A stretch of DNA of 39,868 nucleotides from Sulfurospirillum diekertiae (GCF_011769985.2 NZ_CP059996.1:1-39868), one strand, 5' to 3'. Positions 16,877 to 25,489 are shown, counted from the first letter of the stretch. Made by a program: numbers and translations. The notes: generated from the letters alone by a model not told the origin.

Positions 16877-17965
16877 ATGCTAGGTGCAATTTTTGGTGAT
16901 ATTTGTGGCTCTGTTTATGAATTTCATCCCGTAGAAAGTTATCAATTTCCACTACTAACAGATAAATCTCAATTTACAGATGATACGGTGTTAACCCTTG
17001 CCATTGCAGATGCTTTGATGAATAAGAAAGACATAGCCAAAACCCTCAAAGCATATGCAAGAGAACATGTATTTAAAGGCTATGGACTGCGCTTTAATGA
17101 TTGGGTGTGGGACGAAAAGAGTGAGCCTTATTGGAGCTTTGGTAATGGTAGTGCCATGAGAGTTTCATCTGTTGGTTTTTTATATGACTCCATAGAGGAT
17201 GTTTTAGAATATGCTCAAAAAAGTGCAGAAGTTACCCACAATCATACAGAAGGAATCAAAGGGGCACAAGCAACAGCGCTTGCCATTTTTTTAGCCCGAC
17301 AACACGCCTCAAAAGATGAAATCAAACACGAAATAGAAACACGATTTGGATACAACCTTAGTAAAACCCTCGCTGAAATAGAAAAGAACTATCGCTTTAA
17401 TGAAACATGCCAAGGAAGCGTTCCTGAGGCTATTATTGCTTTTTTAGAATCAGAAGATTATGAAAGTGCTATTCGTAATGCCATTTGGCTCAAAGGGGAT
17501 GCCGATACACAAGCGTGTATTGCTGGTGGTATCGCAGAAGCATTTTATGGAGATATTCCCGAATCTTTTAAAGAAAAAATTTATACATCACTGCCACAAG
17601 AAATGCTTGAAATCATCGAACAATTTTATGCCTATATGGATTTTAAAAACAGCATCATAGAAGAAGATTTAGCATGTATTGAAAAAAATTTTCACACACT
17701 GATTTATAAAGTCATCAATGATGATTTTCCAAGCATCAATACATCTAACATTACACTACCAAAGCTCACTATCCCTTTTGATACTAAATCAAAACAATGG
17801 ATTGGCATTGAAGGGATGTATGGGGGTTTCAGTTATACTTTTGATGATAGTGATTGTGTTCTCAAATTTTTTGTTGAAAATTGGTGCAGAATTTTTGATG
17901 GGTTGGATAAAAAGCATATTGTAACAGCCGAAGGATTTTTGTGCGTTGGGGCTAATATTATGTAG
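16877..17965 (+). CDS. ADP-ribosylglycohydrolase (DraG/ARH family) in the McrBC operon
   Basis: This 362-aa protein opens MLGAIFGDICGSVYEF and carries the dinuclear metal motifs FTDDTVLT, GNGSAMRVSSVG, VTHNHTEGIKGA and GDADTQACIAGGIAEA. ARH enzymes remove ADP-ribose from proteins or nucleic acids. All core motifs are present, so activity is likely. About 110 residues after the catalytic domain form an extension I cannot assign. The start lies 3 bases past the mcrB stop, so it is part of one operon. It may reverse an ADP-ribosylation step or act on an NAD-derived signal; this is inference. Confidence 0.88.
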   Translation: MLGAIFGDICGSVYEFHPVESYQFPLLTDKSQFTDDTVLTLAIADALMNKKDIAKTLKAYAREHVFKGYGLRFNDWVWDEKSEPYWSFGNGSAMRVSSVGFLYDSIEDVLEYAQKSAEVTHNHTEGIKGAQATALAIFLARQHASKDEIKHEIETRFGYNLSKTLAEIEKNYRFNETCQGSVPEAIIAFLESEDYESAIRNAIWLKGDADTQACIAGGIAEAFYGDIPESFKEKIYTSLPQEMLEIIEQFYAYMDFKNSIIEEDLACIEKNFHTLIYKVINDDFPSINTSNITLPKLTIPFDTKSKQWIGIEGMYGGFSYTFDDSDCVLKFFVENWCRIFDGLDKKHIVTAEGFLCVGANIM

Positions 17966-17967
17966 TT

Positions 17968-18972
17968 TTAGGAATGAACAATCAGTTTATTTTCGATAAT
18001 CTCTATAATCGAATCTATCGTTTCAGTAGCTTTACCATAAATGACATCATCAAACAAAGTGTCATTGACTACTGAACTTTGTTCTAATGTGCTAAAGAGG
18101 GAAAAACTAACTCTCGTTGCCATTTTGTTAATGTTAAGGACTTGCCCACTTGTTCCAATAACCACCAAAATATCTGTTTTGTTCAATATGTTTTCTAAAA
18201 GGGCATAGTTGGGAGCTGGCTCATTAAAAAAGACAATATCAGGTCTTAAGGCTTGATGACACAAAGGACATACATCATTTTCTTGCAATGCGTACCCAAT
18301 GTTGATAACATAATCACACTCGTGGTTTGAACAACGTAAGTTTGGTAAATAGCCATGCAAATGAAGAATGGCATTACAACCTGCTTTTTCAAGTAGATTG
18401 TCTACATTTTGAGTGATTACAAAGACATTATTAGGATATTTATTTTGGAATTTTGCTATTTCTAGGTGCGTTTTATTTGGAACTTTGTTGCTTAGCTGTA
18501 AGCGTCTTTGATTGTAAAACTCAATGACTTCTTCTTTGTTATGTTGGTATGCATCTGCAGTGCAAACACGCTCTATTGGAATATTGTTCCATAACCCATT
18601 TTTGCCTCTAAACGTCTCAATTCCAGATTCTTGACTAATACCAGCTCCAGTTAAAAATGTGACATTGTATTGGACTTTTTTCTCAAAAGAGATGGTTTGG
18701 TTAGTAAGAGTGACATTAAAATATCTGAAAATATCAGTTCCAAAAATGCCATCAATCTCTTCATCAATTAAAAACTCATCTCTATTGAGGGGTTGAAAGT
18801 GAAGATAAAAGCCTTCTTTTCCAAAGTAGAGTTTAGCCATGCCACTTTTTTCTAAATAGGCAGAATTGAGGTAGGAATGAGAGAGGGTTTGATCAAAAAT
18901 AAATTTTACAGGCTCATCATCCATCTCAAGGAAAAATGCACCATCTTCGTCTAAAGAACATTTTTTAATCAT
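17968..18972 (-). CDS. Sirtuin (Sir2) with an N-terminal retropepsin-like domain
   Basis: Residues about 105-330 are a sirtuin: GAGISQESGIETFRG (NAD binding), TQNVDNL with N189 and D191, catalytic His in LHLHGYL (H206), a zinc site C214/C219 and C235/C238, RPDIVFFNE and VVIGTSGQV. Residues 1-100 look like a pepsin/retropepsin-type domain: VKFIFDQTLSHSYLNSAYLE resembles the FDTG.S.S active-site strand, and IDGIFGTDIFRYFNVTL the second conserved strand, but the DTG is replaced by DQT, so proteolysis is doubtful. It converges tail to tail with the ARH gene, 2 bases apart. The sirtuin call is firm; the N-terminal call is inference. Confidence 0.88.
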   Translation of the reverse strand: MIKKCSLDEDGAFFLEMDDEPVKFIFDQTLSHSYLNSAYLEKSGMAKLYFGKEGFYLHFQPLNRDEFLIDEEIDGIFGTDIFRYFNVTLTNQTISFEKKVQYNVTFLTGAGISQESGIETFRGKNGLWNNIPIERVCTADAYQHNKEEVIEFYNQRRLQLSNKVPNKTHLEIAKFQNKYPNNVFVITQNVDNLLEKAGCNAILHLHGYLPNLRCSNHECDYVINIGYALQENDVCPLCHQALRPDIVFFNEPAPNYALLENILNKTDILVVIGTSGQVLNINKMATRVSFSLFSTLEQSSVVNDTLFDDVIYGKATETIDSIIEIIENKLIVHS

Positions 18973-19190
18973 GGGCTAAAAACTCCAATATAGATTCAGA
19001 AATGATTATGCCTTTTGAAGGGTTGAATCGAACTTAAATAGATAAAAGAGATGGACAGCAACAAATCTGAACAAGTCCATTTTTTGCCTCTATAATAAAT
19101 ATTCCAAGCCACTTTACTATTTGATAATTGAAGTTTGAATTGTATTTGAGGTCACAAATTGTGACCTCAAATTACTAAAAAGTATGCTAC
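18973..19190. other. Intergenic, with a 27-bp perfect palindrome
   Basis: There is no gene. At 19145-19171 the arms TTTGAGGTCACAA and TTGTGACCTCAAA flank one A, just past the stop of polymerase copy 2. It could form a 12-bp RNA stem that ends that transcript, though no clear U-run follows on the minus strand, or it could be a protein binding site. Confidence 0.5.
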
Positions 19191-20483
19191 TTACCCTACC
19201 CTCTCCTTTGCATACCCTATCATATCCACCCCATACTTATCCCTAATTTTCATAAGCCCTTGGGTCAGTTTGGCATGTTTGGTATCCTTTTCAATCTCCA
19301 AAATCGAAAAGCTTTTACGTTGATGAATGCCTGTGCAATTACTCGCCCCCAATCCAATGTAATGAATCTTATAATGAGGATGAGTGTCGAGTTCATCAAA
19401 GAGGCTTTGGGCAAGGTCAATAAAGAAAGCTTCATTGAATAACCGATCATGGGTGATAGATTTAGCAGACTTGGTGCCGTATTGGTAACGCAGCTTCATA
19501 TAAAAGGTGGTGGGATTGAGTCCTAGTTTACTGATGGTGTAGCTTAGATACCGTGAGAGTATCAGCACTCTGCGTTTTAACTCTTCCCTCTCTCCAATGG
19601 CTGCAAAGTTACGACTGATACCAATGCCTTTTCGCTCTCTGGAAGGATGAACGGGTTCGTTGTCTTCTCCTAAGATTTTTAGATAGAGCTCTTTGCCTGT
19701 TTTTCCATAGGATTCAAAGAGTCGTTGCATGCGTTTAGCATCTCCCAGTGTTTCTGCCCCATAGCTTTTTAACCGCCGCTCTATGGCTCTTCCAATCCCT
19801 GGGAACTCTTCTATCTTCATAGGGTCTGTAAAAGCATTAACTTCATGAGCTTCAATGACTTTAGTCCCATAAGGCTTAATGGTATCGGTGGCAAGCTTTG
19901 CAATCCATTTGCTTTTACTAGCAGCAATGGAGATAGGCAAATCAAAGCGTTCTAAAATCTCTTGTTGCAAGGCTTGAATAAAGGCTAGCGTGTTCTCCTC
20001 TTCTATCCAGCCACCAATATCTCCCCAAAATTCATCAATGCTGTATTGCTCTAAGAGGGGTATTTTGGTTTCAAGGTAGGCTTTGAGTTTAAAGGAGAGC
20101 ATTTGGTAAAAGAGATGGTCACTCGGAAGCACAATAAGACCAGGACACATGACAAGGGCATCTCTTAAAGAGGTGCCTGTTTTTATTTTATACGTTTTAG
20201 CTTCATAGCTTTTGGCAATCACGATACCGTGGATAACGCCCTCTTTGTCTTTAAACTCTTTTTTCCATTCATTGACGATATTTTTAGAGTTAAAGTGATT
20301 GCTAAATTCCAATACAGAGTTAAACGCCCCACTTTCTTCTATGAGTACGGCATCTTTTTTCTCTTTAGAGAAGATGCGCTTATCGCTTCCTTTGGCAACA
20401 ACGACAGGACGACCTTTTAAAAAAGGATAACGTGTGCGTTCAGCCGATACAAAATAACAATCCAAATCCATATGCAGTTTCAC
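19191..20483 (-). CDS. Y-family DNA polymerase (UmuC/DinB-like), complete copy 2
   Basis: This 430-aa translesion polymerase has palm residues D6 and D8 (MDLDCYF), catalytic YSIDEFWGD (D150, E151), HhH-type DNA contacts around EEFPGIGRAIERRL, and a little-finger domain. The family bypasses DNA lesions with low fidelity. The start is GTG 20483. It is divergent from the S24 repressor gene, with a 101-bp shared promoter region. It is nearly identical to copy 1 (39662-39868 plus 1-1086), which lies in the opposite orientation. Confidence 0.93.
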   Translation of the reverse strand: MKLHMDLDCYFVSAERTRYPFLKGRPVVVAKGSDKRIFSKEKKDAVLIEESGAFNSVLEFSNHFNSKNIVNEWKKEFKDKEGVIHGIVIAKSYEAKTYKIKTGTSLRDALVMCPGLIVLPSDHLFYQMLSFKLKAYLETKIPLLEQYSIDEFWGDIGGWIEEENTLAFIQALQQEILERFDLPISIAASKSKWIAKLATDTIKPYGTKVIEAHEVNAFTDPMKIEEFPGIGRAIERRLKSYGAETLGDAKRMQRLFESYGKTGKELYLKILGEDNEPVHPSRERKGIGISRNFAAIGEREELKRRVLILSRYLSYTISKLGLNPTTFYMKLRYQYGTKSAKSITHDRLFNEAFFIDLAQSLFDELDTHPHYKIHYIGLGASNCTGIHQRKSFSILEIEKDTKHAKLTQGLMKIRDKYGVDMIGYAKERVG

Positions 20484-20584
20484 GGTTTCTCTTTACATGT
20501 AAGCTTTTATTTCACAGTGTAATATTTAATCACGTAGGGCTAAAAATAAGTGATAATATGTCAATTAAACGATAAAGGACGATC
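20484..20584. promoter_or_regulatory. Divergent promoter region of polymerase copy 2 and S24 repressor copy 1
   Basis: The 101 bases are almost identical to 39561-39661 in inverted orientation. A TGATAAT-like -10 precedes the repressor gene. The palindrome TTACATGTAA (20493-20502) lies just upstream of the polymerase GTG. Because both repressors share the same DNA-binding half, the operators in the two regions are probably the same. Confidence 0.65.
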
Positions 20585-21253
20585 ATGGAGCTTGGGCATG
20601 TGATTGACAATCTCAAAGATGTGTTAAGCCTGGAACTTGGCAATAAACGCGTGTTTGATAAAGATGTCGCTTATGCCCTTGGACTCTCACGGGAGAGCTT
20701 TTCGCATCTAAAGAGACGCAATTCCGTTCCGTATGAAGCCATTGTCTTTTTTTGTGCCAAGAGAGCTATTTCGATTAATTGGATTTTATTTGATCAATTG
20801 CCAAAGTCCTTGGAAGAAAAGACAGAACGGTTCGCGCGCATCAAATACTTTAAAGAGCTTCACACCAGTGCGGGCGGTGGGGCGTGGAATGATGAAGAGG
20901 GTTTTGAGTACATGTACATCCATTACGAGGGATTAAATAGTTTTTCGCACGCACAAGAAGCGTCTCTTCACGCGATTAATGTTATAGGCGATTCTATGGA
21001 ACCCACACTTAAAGATAAAGAGATTATTTTATGCGACACTACATGTAAAGAGTTTGAGGATGGAGATATTTTTATGATTCACACACTTGAAGGCTTGTTT
21101 GTCAAAAGACTCTTTCAAGACGCAAAGGGCACCATCTCTTTACGAAGTGACAATCCAAATTACACGCCTACATGTATAAATAAATTAGGGTTAGACGATA
21201 TAACGCTTATTGGCAAAGTGATAGCAAAGGTAGAGAAAGAGCTATGCAGATAA
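20585..21253 (+). CDS. LexA/CI-like repressor with S24 self-cleavage domain, copy 1
   Basis: This 222-aa protein has an N-terminal CI-type HTH (about residues 22-60: FDKDVAYALGLSRESFSHLK). A likely cleavage site A96-G97 (TSAGGGAW) precedes an S24 peptidase with S137 (GDSMEP) and K174 (FVKRL) as the Ser-Lys dyad. Such proteins repress an adjacent error-prone polymerase until RecA-dependent self-cleavage. It is divergent from polymerase copy 2. The N-terminal half is nearly identical to the copy at 38904-39560, while the catalytic half is clearly diverged. Its 3' end overlaps a small membrane protein gene. Confidence 0.9.
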   Translation: MELGHVIDNLKDVLSLELGNKRVFDKDVAYALGLSRESFSHLKRRNSVPYEAIVFFCAKRAISINWILFDQLPKSLEEKTERFARIKYFKELHTSAGGGAWNDEEGFEYMYIHYEGLNSFSHAQEASLHAINVIGDSMEPTLKDKEIILCDTTCKEFEDGDIFMIHTLEGLFVKRLFQDAKGTISLRSDNPNYTPTCINKLGLDDITLIGKVIAKVEKELCR

Positions 21254-21363
21254 AACCTGTGACGATACGCTTAGAGTATGATGCCCCTCAAAAGAAAAAT
21301 CATTATGGAAAAGTCCTCTTTTTTGTGGTGGTTTTTGTGGGTATAATTGTGTTTTACATGTAA
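21244..21363 (+). CDS. Small single-pass membrane protein, 39 aa
   Basis: This ORF starts MQIKPVTIRLEYDAPQKKNH, followed by a hydrophobic segment VLFFVVVFVGIIVFYM that would span the membrane, with a basic stretch on the N-terminal side. It overlaps the repressor stop by 10 bases and ends in TTACATGTAA. No family is recognised. The second repressor copy has no equivalent. The overlap and clear hydrophobicity support a real gene; no good ribosome binding site was identified. Confidence 0.45.
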   Translation: MQIKPVTIRLEYDAPQKKNHYGKVLFFVVVFVGIIVFYM

Positions 21364-21431
21364 GGAAAAAGTTTGGAAAAATCCTAAAACACGATAATTG
21401 ATAACCTTACTAAGAAAAGGATTATTTCGGA

Positions 21432-22793
21432 ATGAAAACAACTCTCTATAAGAACACGATAGAAACCCCCATTAATGCGATAAAGAATTTAGGTGACTAT
21501 TTACCGAACATATCTTTGCCATCCAACAATATCAAAATAGCTATAACGGGTCTTAGCCGAGCAGGAAAAACCGTTTTTATCACTTCATTGGTGGACCAAC
21601 TCCTTTATCAAAGTAAATTAGCCAGCATTACCAATAAAAAGCTATTTAAAGTCACTATAAAATCCCCAAATTTGATGACCAAACGCTTTGATTATTACAC
21701 CTACATTGATATGCTTAAGAAAGACAATGTATGGCCTAAAGGCACCGATGAGATAACGAATATTGTGCTTGAGTTTGAATCTGAAAAGCGTTTTCCATGG
21801 ATTGTAGAAAATAAATTTTGTATAGAACTGATAGATTATCCAGGAGAGTGGCTACTTGATTTATCTTTACTTGATATGAGTTTTGAAGAGTGGAGCGAAA
21901 AAACATTAACGTGGCTTACTCAAATAGATGATCCTTTAGTACATCATTACCTCCAAACAATTAACGATGTAAAGACGATTGAGGATAAAGAGCTATGGAT
22001 AAAAGTCCACGAAGAATACAAAGCACTTCTGTATCATCTTAAAAAAAACCACTATTCTCAGCTAACTCCAGGAAGATTTATCATGCCCTCGGATTTAGCG
22101 AGTGACCCTATCTTGCATTTTGCTCCTATTAAAGAAAACAATGAAAAACTCCACAAATTTTTTAAATCTAACTATACTAACTATGTGAAAAAAGTGGTTA
22201 AAGAAATTCACTTAGAGTATTTTAAAGGATTTGACAGACAAGTGGTTTTGGTGGATGTCGTCGAAGCTCTTCAAAATGGCTATGCATGCTACAAAGATAT
22301 GAAATTAGGGCTGCAAAGTATGTTTTATTTATATGACCACAAAAATAAAAATCCTATTTCACAATGGTTTTCTCCATCAATTAAAAAAGTGCTTTTTATA
22401 GCAACTAAGGCTGATGAAGTTTCTTCATCTCAGCATGCAAATTTCAGTTTGTTGCTAGATGATATGATAGAAGGCTTGAAAAAAGATATGGATATAAAAC
22501 ATATTAAGACAGACACTCAATTGGTTGCAGCCCTTAAAACAACAAAAACCATTAAAAAAGAGCATGGGGGTCAGATGCTCTCTTTCATTGAAGGTATCTT
22601 AGAAAAAGATGGAAAGTTGCATCATGTCTATCCTGGTGAAATTCCTTCACAGTTTCCAAGTAAAGATACGTGGGAGAATCAAGAAGAGTCATTTAAATTT
22701 TTACCGCCTAAAAAATCTTATCGAGACAATGAACCTTTGGAGCATATTAACATGGATAAAGCGATACATAAACTTATTGGTGATTTACTATGA
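21432..22793 (+). CDS. ycjX: YcjX-family GTPase (DUF463)
   Basis: This 453-aa P-loop protein has Walker A GLSRAGKTVFITSLVDQLL (about residues 40-58), the switch-like IELIDYPGEWLLDLSLL, and VLFIATKADEV as the specificity loop. Together these fit the YcjX stress-associated GTPase family, usually encoded beside a YcjF-type membrane partner, as here. It overlaps the next gene by 4 bases. The function of the pair is poorly known; it is linked to envelope or phage-shock responses in enterobacteria. It is unusual on a plasmid. Confidence 0.87.
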   Translation: MKTTLYKNTIETPINAIKNLGDYLPNISLPSNNIKIAITGLSRAGKTVFITSLVDQLLYQSKLASITNKKLFKVTIKSPNLMTKRFDYYTYIDMLKKDNVWPKGTDEITNIVLEFESEKRFPWIVENKFCIELIDYPGEWLLDLSLLDMSFEEWSEKTLTWLTQIDDPLVHHYLQTINDVKTIEDKELWIKVHEEYKALLYHLKKNHYSQLTPGRFIMPSDLASDPILHFAPIKENNEKLHKFFKSNYTNYVKKVVKEIHLEYFKGFDRQVVLVDVVEALQNGYACYKDMKLGLQSMFYLYDHKNKNPISQWFSPSIKKVLFIATKADEVSSSQHANFSLLLDDMIEGLKKDMDIKHIKTDTQLVAALKTTKTIKKEHGGQMLSFIEGILEKDGKLHHVYPGEIPSQFPSKDTWENQEESFKFLPPKKSYRDNEPLEHINMDKAIHKLIGDLL

Positions 22794-23848
22794 GTATAAT
22801 AAAGCCCTTCAGTGAAATTGTCACTGAATCAAATACAAATGAAGAAAAACCTTTGATTAAGCCGTTTATAGAAGATGCCGATGGCGGCGTTGAAATTACT
22901 GAAGATACTTTTGATGCGTTAACGAGCATGGAATCATTGACTACGTTTCAAAAGTGTGTACAGTTTCTTAGTTCTCTCTCGGGACTCATAAGCATACTGA
23001 TTATGTTTGTGTTGGTGGCTCTTATAGTTGATTCTTTTAAAACACTTCTTGAATTATTTTCAAGTGGATCACTGCTAGATATGGTCTATTTTGGTGCGTT
23101 ACTTGTTCTTATTGCCACACTGAGCCTTTTTACCTTTAAAAACTATCAGCAAATTAAGCGTCTCAAAAATGTGCAAGAAACGCAACAATTCTATGCCAAA
23201 CAAAAAATCAATCCTGATAAACATATTGTCCCACAAACGCTAGAGCTACTTACCCTCTATTCATCAAGTGCCAATAATGACCTAAAACAGATGGTGGAAC
23301 TTCTTGAATCACGAATCAACAATTCACAGCACTACAAAGAAATTTATAAAGACCTTGATGAAGAGGTTTTAGGTGTGATAGATACAGAGGTTAAAAACAA
23401 AATTAAAACAGCCTCATTACAAGTAGCTCTATCAACAGCCATCTCTCCAGTAGCATTATTGGATGCAGGTCTTATTGTTTGGAGAAGCTTTCTGCTCACA
23501 AAAGAGATTTCAACACTTTATGGCTTTAAAGCTGGATGGCTCTCAACGATAGTTCTTCTAAAAAAAGGGATTTTTAATGTCTGTTTTGCAGGAGTTACAG
23601 AACTTGCGGGGGAACTTGCGAGTGAAGTATTTAGTGCATCTGCAATTAATAAATTTTCTATATCCGCGGGACAAGGTTTGGCAAATGGTGTTTTATTGGC
23701 AAGACTTGGATTTGGAGTAATGGAAGCATGTCGTCCTTTGCCTTTTTCAGAGAAGAAACCCAATTATATAAAAACAATTTGGTCTGCTATTAAAGATGCA
23801 GTGTTTGCATCGCAAAAAAAGACAAAGAATGAAAGCATCGAAAAATAG
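22790..23848 (+). CDS. ycjF: YcjF-family inner membrane protein (DUF697)
   Basis: This 352-aa protein has two closely spaced membrane segments at about residues 60-110 (LISILIMFVLVALIV and LLDMVYFGALLVLIATLSLF). The C-terminal DUF697-like region includes ALSTAISPVALLDAGLIVWR and SISAGQGLANGVLLARLG. YcjF proteins are encoded with YcjX and probably anchor it at the membrane. Start ATG 22790 overlaps the ycjX stop. The next gene follows after 18 bases with AAAAGGAA. Confidence 0.85.
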   Translation: MSIIKPFSEIVTESNTNEEKPLIKPFIEDADGGVEITEDTFDALTSMESLTTFQKCVQFLSSLSGLISILIMFVLVALIVDSFKTLLELFSSGSLLDMVYFGALLVLIATLSLFTFKNYQQIKRLKNVQETQQFYAKQKINPDKHIVPQTLELLTLYSSSANNDLKQMVELLESRINNSQHYKEIYKDLDEEVLGVIDTEVKNKIKTASLQVALSTAISPVALLDAGLIVWRSFLLTKEISTLYGFKAGWLSTIVLLKKGIFNVCFAGVTELAGELASEVFSASAINKFSISAGQGLANGVLLARLGFGVMEACRPLPFSEKKPNYIKTIWSAIKDAVFASQKKTKNESIEK

Positions 23849-23866
23849 ATTTAGAAAAGGAATAAA

Positions 23867-24601
23867 ATGCCGCAACTTATCGTAGATGTTATAGCTGATT
23901 GGAATAGTGAAGATATTCAAAACCTTGGAAAGTTACTTGATATAAAAGAAGAGGTTACGCCTGAAGGAATTGCAAATAAACTCAAATGGTTTTATCACTC
24001 TAAAACCATAGCCAGTATTGAACAAAATGTACTATCCGTATGGGATAAATTGAAGAAAAAAACTGATTCAGAAAACGATGTTGAAGCCCTAAGAGAAATC
24101 CCAAGTTACGATGAACTTATCATTGGTGCATGTAAGCAAATGGATACATATGAAGAAAATTCCACGATAAAAGAAAGCGAACTGCATTTAAGTTTAGCCG
24201 TCATTATCGAAGCGTTAAACAAAATGAAGCCAAAAGAAAGAGTAGATTTTTTTGTTAAACAGATTGATTTGCAAAAAATAACAAACGAATCCAACATTAA
24301 AGGTGAAAGCTACACTGGAGTTTTAACTACTGTAGCAGCACTTGGCTTAGCTCAAGCATCAGGATTTGGAATTTTTCTAGCTTCTACAACAGCACTTGGA
24401 TTTTTAACACACGCAGTTGGAATCACTTTGCCATTTGCAGTTTATTCAGGTCTTGGTAGCACGATAGCATTTGTAATAGGACCCGCAGGATGGTTGGCGG
24501 CAGGTGCCTTTTTTTCATGGAAACTTACAAAAGCCGAATGGAAAAAAATTATTCCAGCATTAATTTACATTATCTCTGTCAATTCAAGAAAGAGCAATTA
24601 A
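23867..24601 (+). CDS. YaaW-like (UPF0174) protein
   Basis: This 244-aa protein has a soluble helical N-terminal region and a glycine/alanine-rich hydrophobic part (ALGLAQASGFGIFLASTTAL; GPAGWLAAGAFFSWKLT), ending WKKIIPALIYIISVNSR. The GP.GW ... IPA.IYI pattern resembles the end of YaaW/UPF0174 proteins. It is the third gene of the ycjX operon. Its biochemical function is unknown; membrane association is inferred from the hydrophobic stretches. Confidence 0.65.
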   Translation: MPQLIVDVIADWNSEDIQNLGKLLDIKEEVTPEGIANKLKWFYHSKTIASIEQNVLSVWDKLKKKTDSENDVEALREIPSYDELIIGACKQMDTYEENSTIKESELHLSLAVIIEALNKMKPKERVDFFVKQIDLQKITNESNIKGESYTGVLTTVAALGLAQASGFGIFLASTTALGFLTHAVGITLPFAVYSGLGSTIAFVIGPAGWLAAGAFFSWKLTKAEWKKIIPALIYIISVNSRKSN

Positions 24602-24628
24602 TATAAACATAACTAAAGGATACCACCA

Positions 24629-25189
24629 ATGCCTTCAACCCTTTTTTTTAAAACGAGTAACCTATACATTCAAGAAGGTGATTTGCCTGAATATTTCATC
24701 GGTCAAAAAAAAGAATTTGCTCTTGAAGCTTTGCTTAGTGAAATAATTGGCGTAAGCGATGAAAGAGAGTTTAAATGCAGGCATATCAAAGATTACTTTT
24801 ATGAAATAGAGTGTTGTGTTTATAAAAAATCTAATTTTTACGCATTTTTAGACATGGGAGGATTCAAACTTTTTATGATTGATGATGATAAGGTATTAGA
24901 GGTTGGAAAGTATTACAAAATGATGGTTAAATTGAATTATAATGTTTGGAATGACTATCATGATATAGAATTTCAAGAAAGCTCTTTTTATGAACGAATT
25001 GAGTTTCAGGGCACTGTAAAAAGTATTGCTGTTGATTCTTCACAATTTATTCCTATAAACAACTCAAAAGGCCTTACCAAAAAAGGTGTTGAGCGAAAAT
25101 TTGATATAAAATTAGAAAAAACAAATTGTTTGGAAGATGAAAAATACCCAAATGGTCCCGTCTGTTATTTGATAGAAGTTCAACTATAA
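24629..25189 (+). CDS. Uncharacterised 186-aa protein in the ycjX operon
   Basis: I do not recognise the family. The sequence (MPSTLFFKTSNLYIQEGDLP; DFYEIECCVYKKSNFYAF-like middle; NGPVCYLIEVQL end) is beta-rich with no signal peptide, membrane segment or catalytic motif. Start ATG 24629 follows AAAGGA 9 bases upstream. It lies 27 bases after the YaaW-like gene and 30 before the macrodomain fragment, so all are probably co-transcribed. Confidence 0.7.
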   Translation: MPSTLFFKTSNLYIQEGDLPEYFIGQKKEFALEALLSEIIGVSDEREFKCRHIKDYFYEIECCVYKKSNFYAFLDMGGFKLFMIDDDKVLEVGKYYKMMVKLNYNVWNDYHDIEFQESSFYERIEFQGTVKSIAVDSSQFIPINNSKGLTKKGVERKFDIKLEKTNCLEDEKYPNGPVCYLIEVQL

Positions 25190-25219
25190 TTCAAATAAAC
25201 TTACTGCCTAAGGAACAAT

Positions 25220-25489
25220 GTGACTTTAAAGATTATGCTTGGAGATATTATCAAAGCAGATGCCACATTTATTGTAAATGCCTCAAATACAGAATTAACG
25301 CTTGGTAGTGGCGTTTCTATGGCTTTTAGAAAAGAATGTGGTGGAATGAATTTTCAAAGAAAACTCACTGAAATCAAAGAAGCACATATTATTAAGCATG
25401 GTACAATTCAACAAGGAGATGTAATTATCTCAGATTCTGGTGATGCAAACAACTTTACATATGCCTTACATGTAGCCGTTATGAATTAG
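25220..25489 (+). pseudogene. Macrodomain (ADP-ribose-binding) protein, truncated by IS5
   Basis: This is the first 89 codons of a macrodomain: LKIMLGDIIKADATFIVNAS (the G.I....D.IVN signature), LGSGVSMAFRKECG, GDVIISDSG and YALHVAVMN. Macrodomains bind or hydrolyse ADP-ribose. After AVMN the IS5 right end begins and supplies TAG. The rest of the domain is not found at the far side of the IS block. It was the last gene of the ycjX operon. It was probably functional before insertion. Confidence 0.85.
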
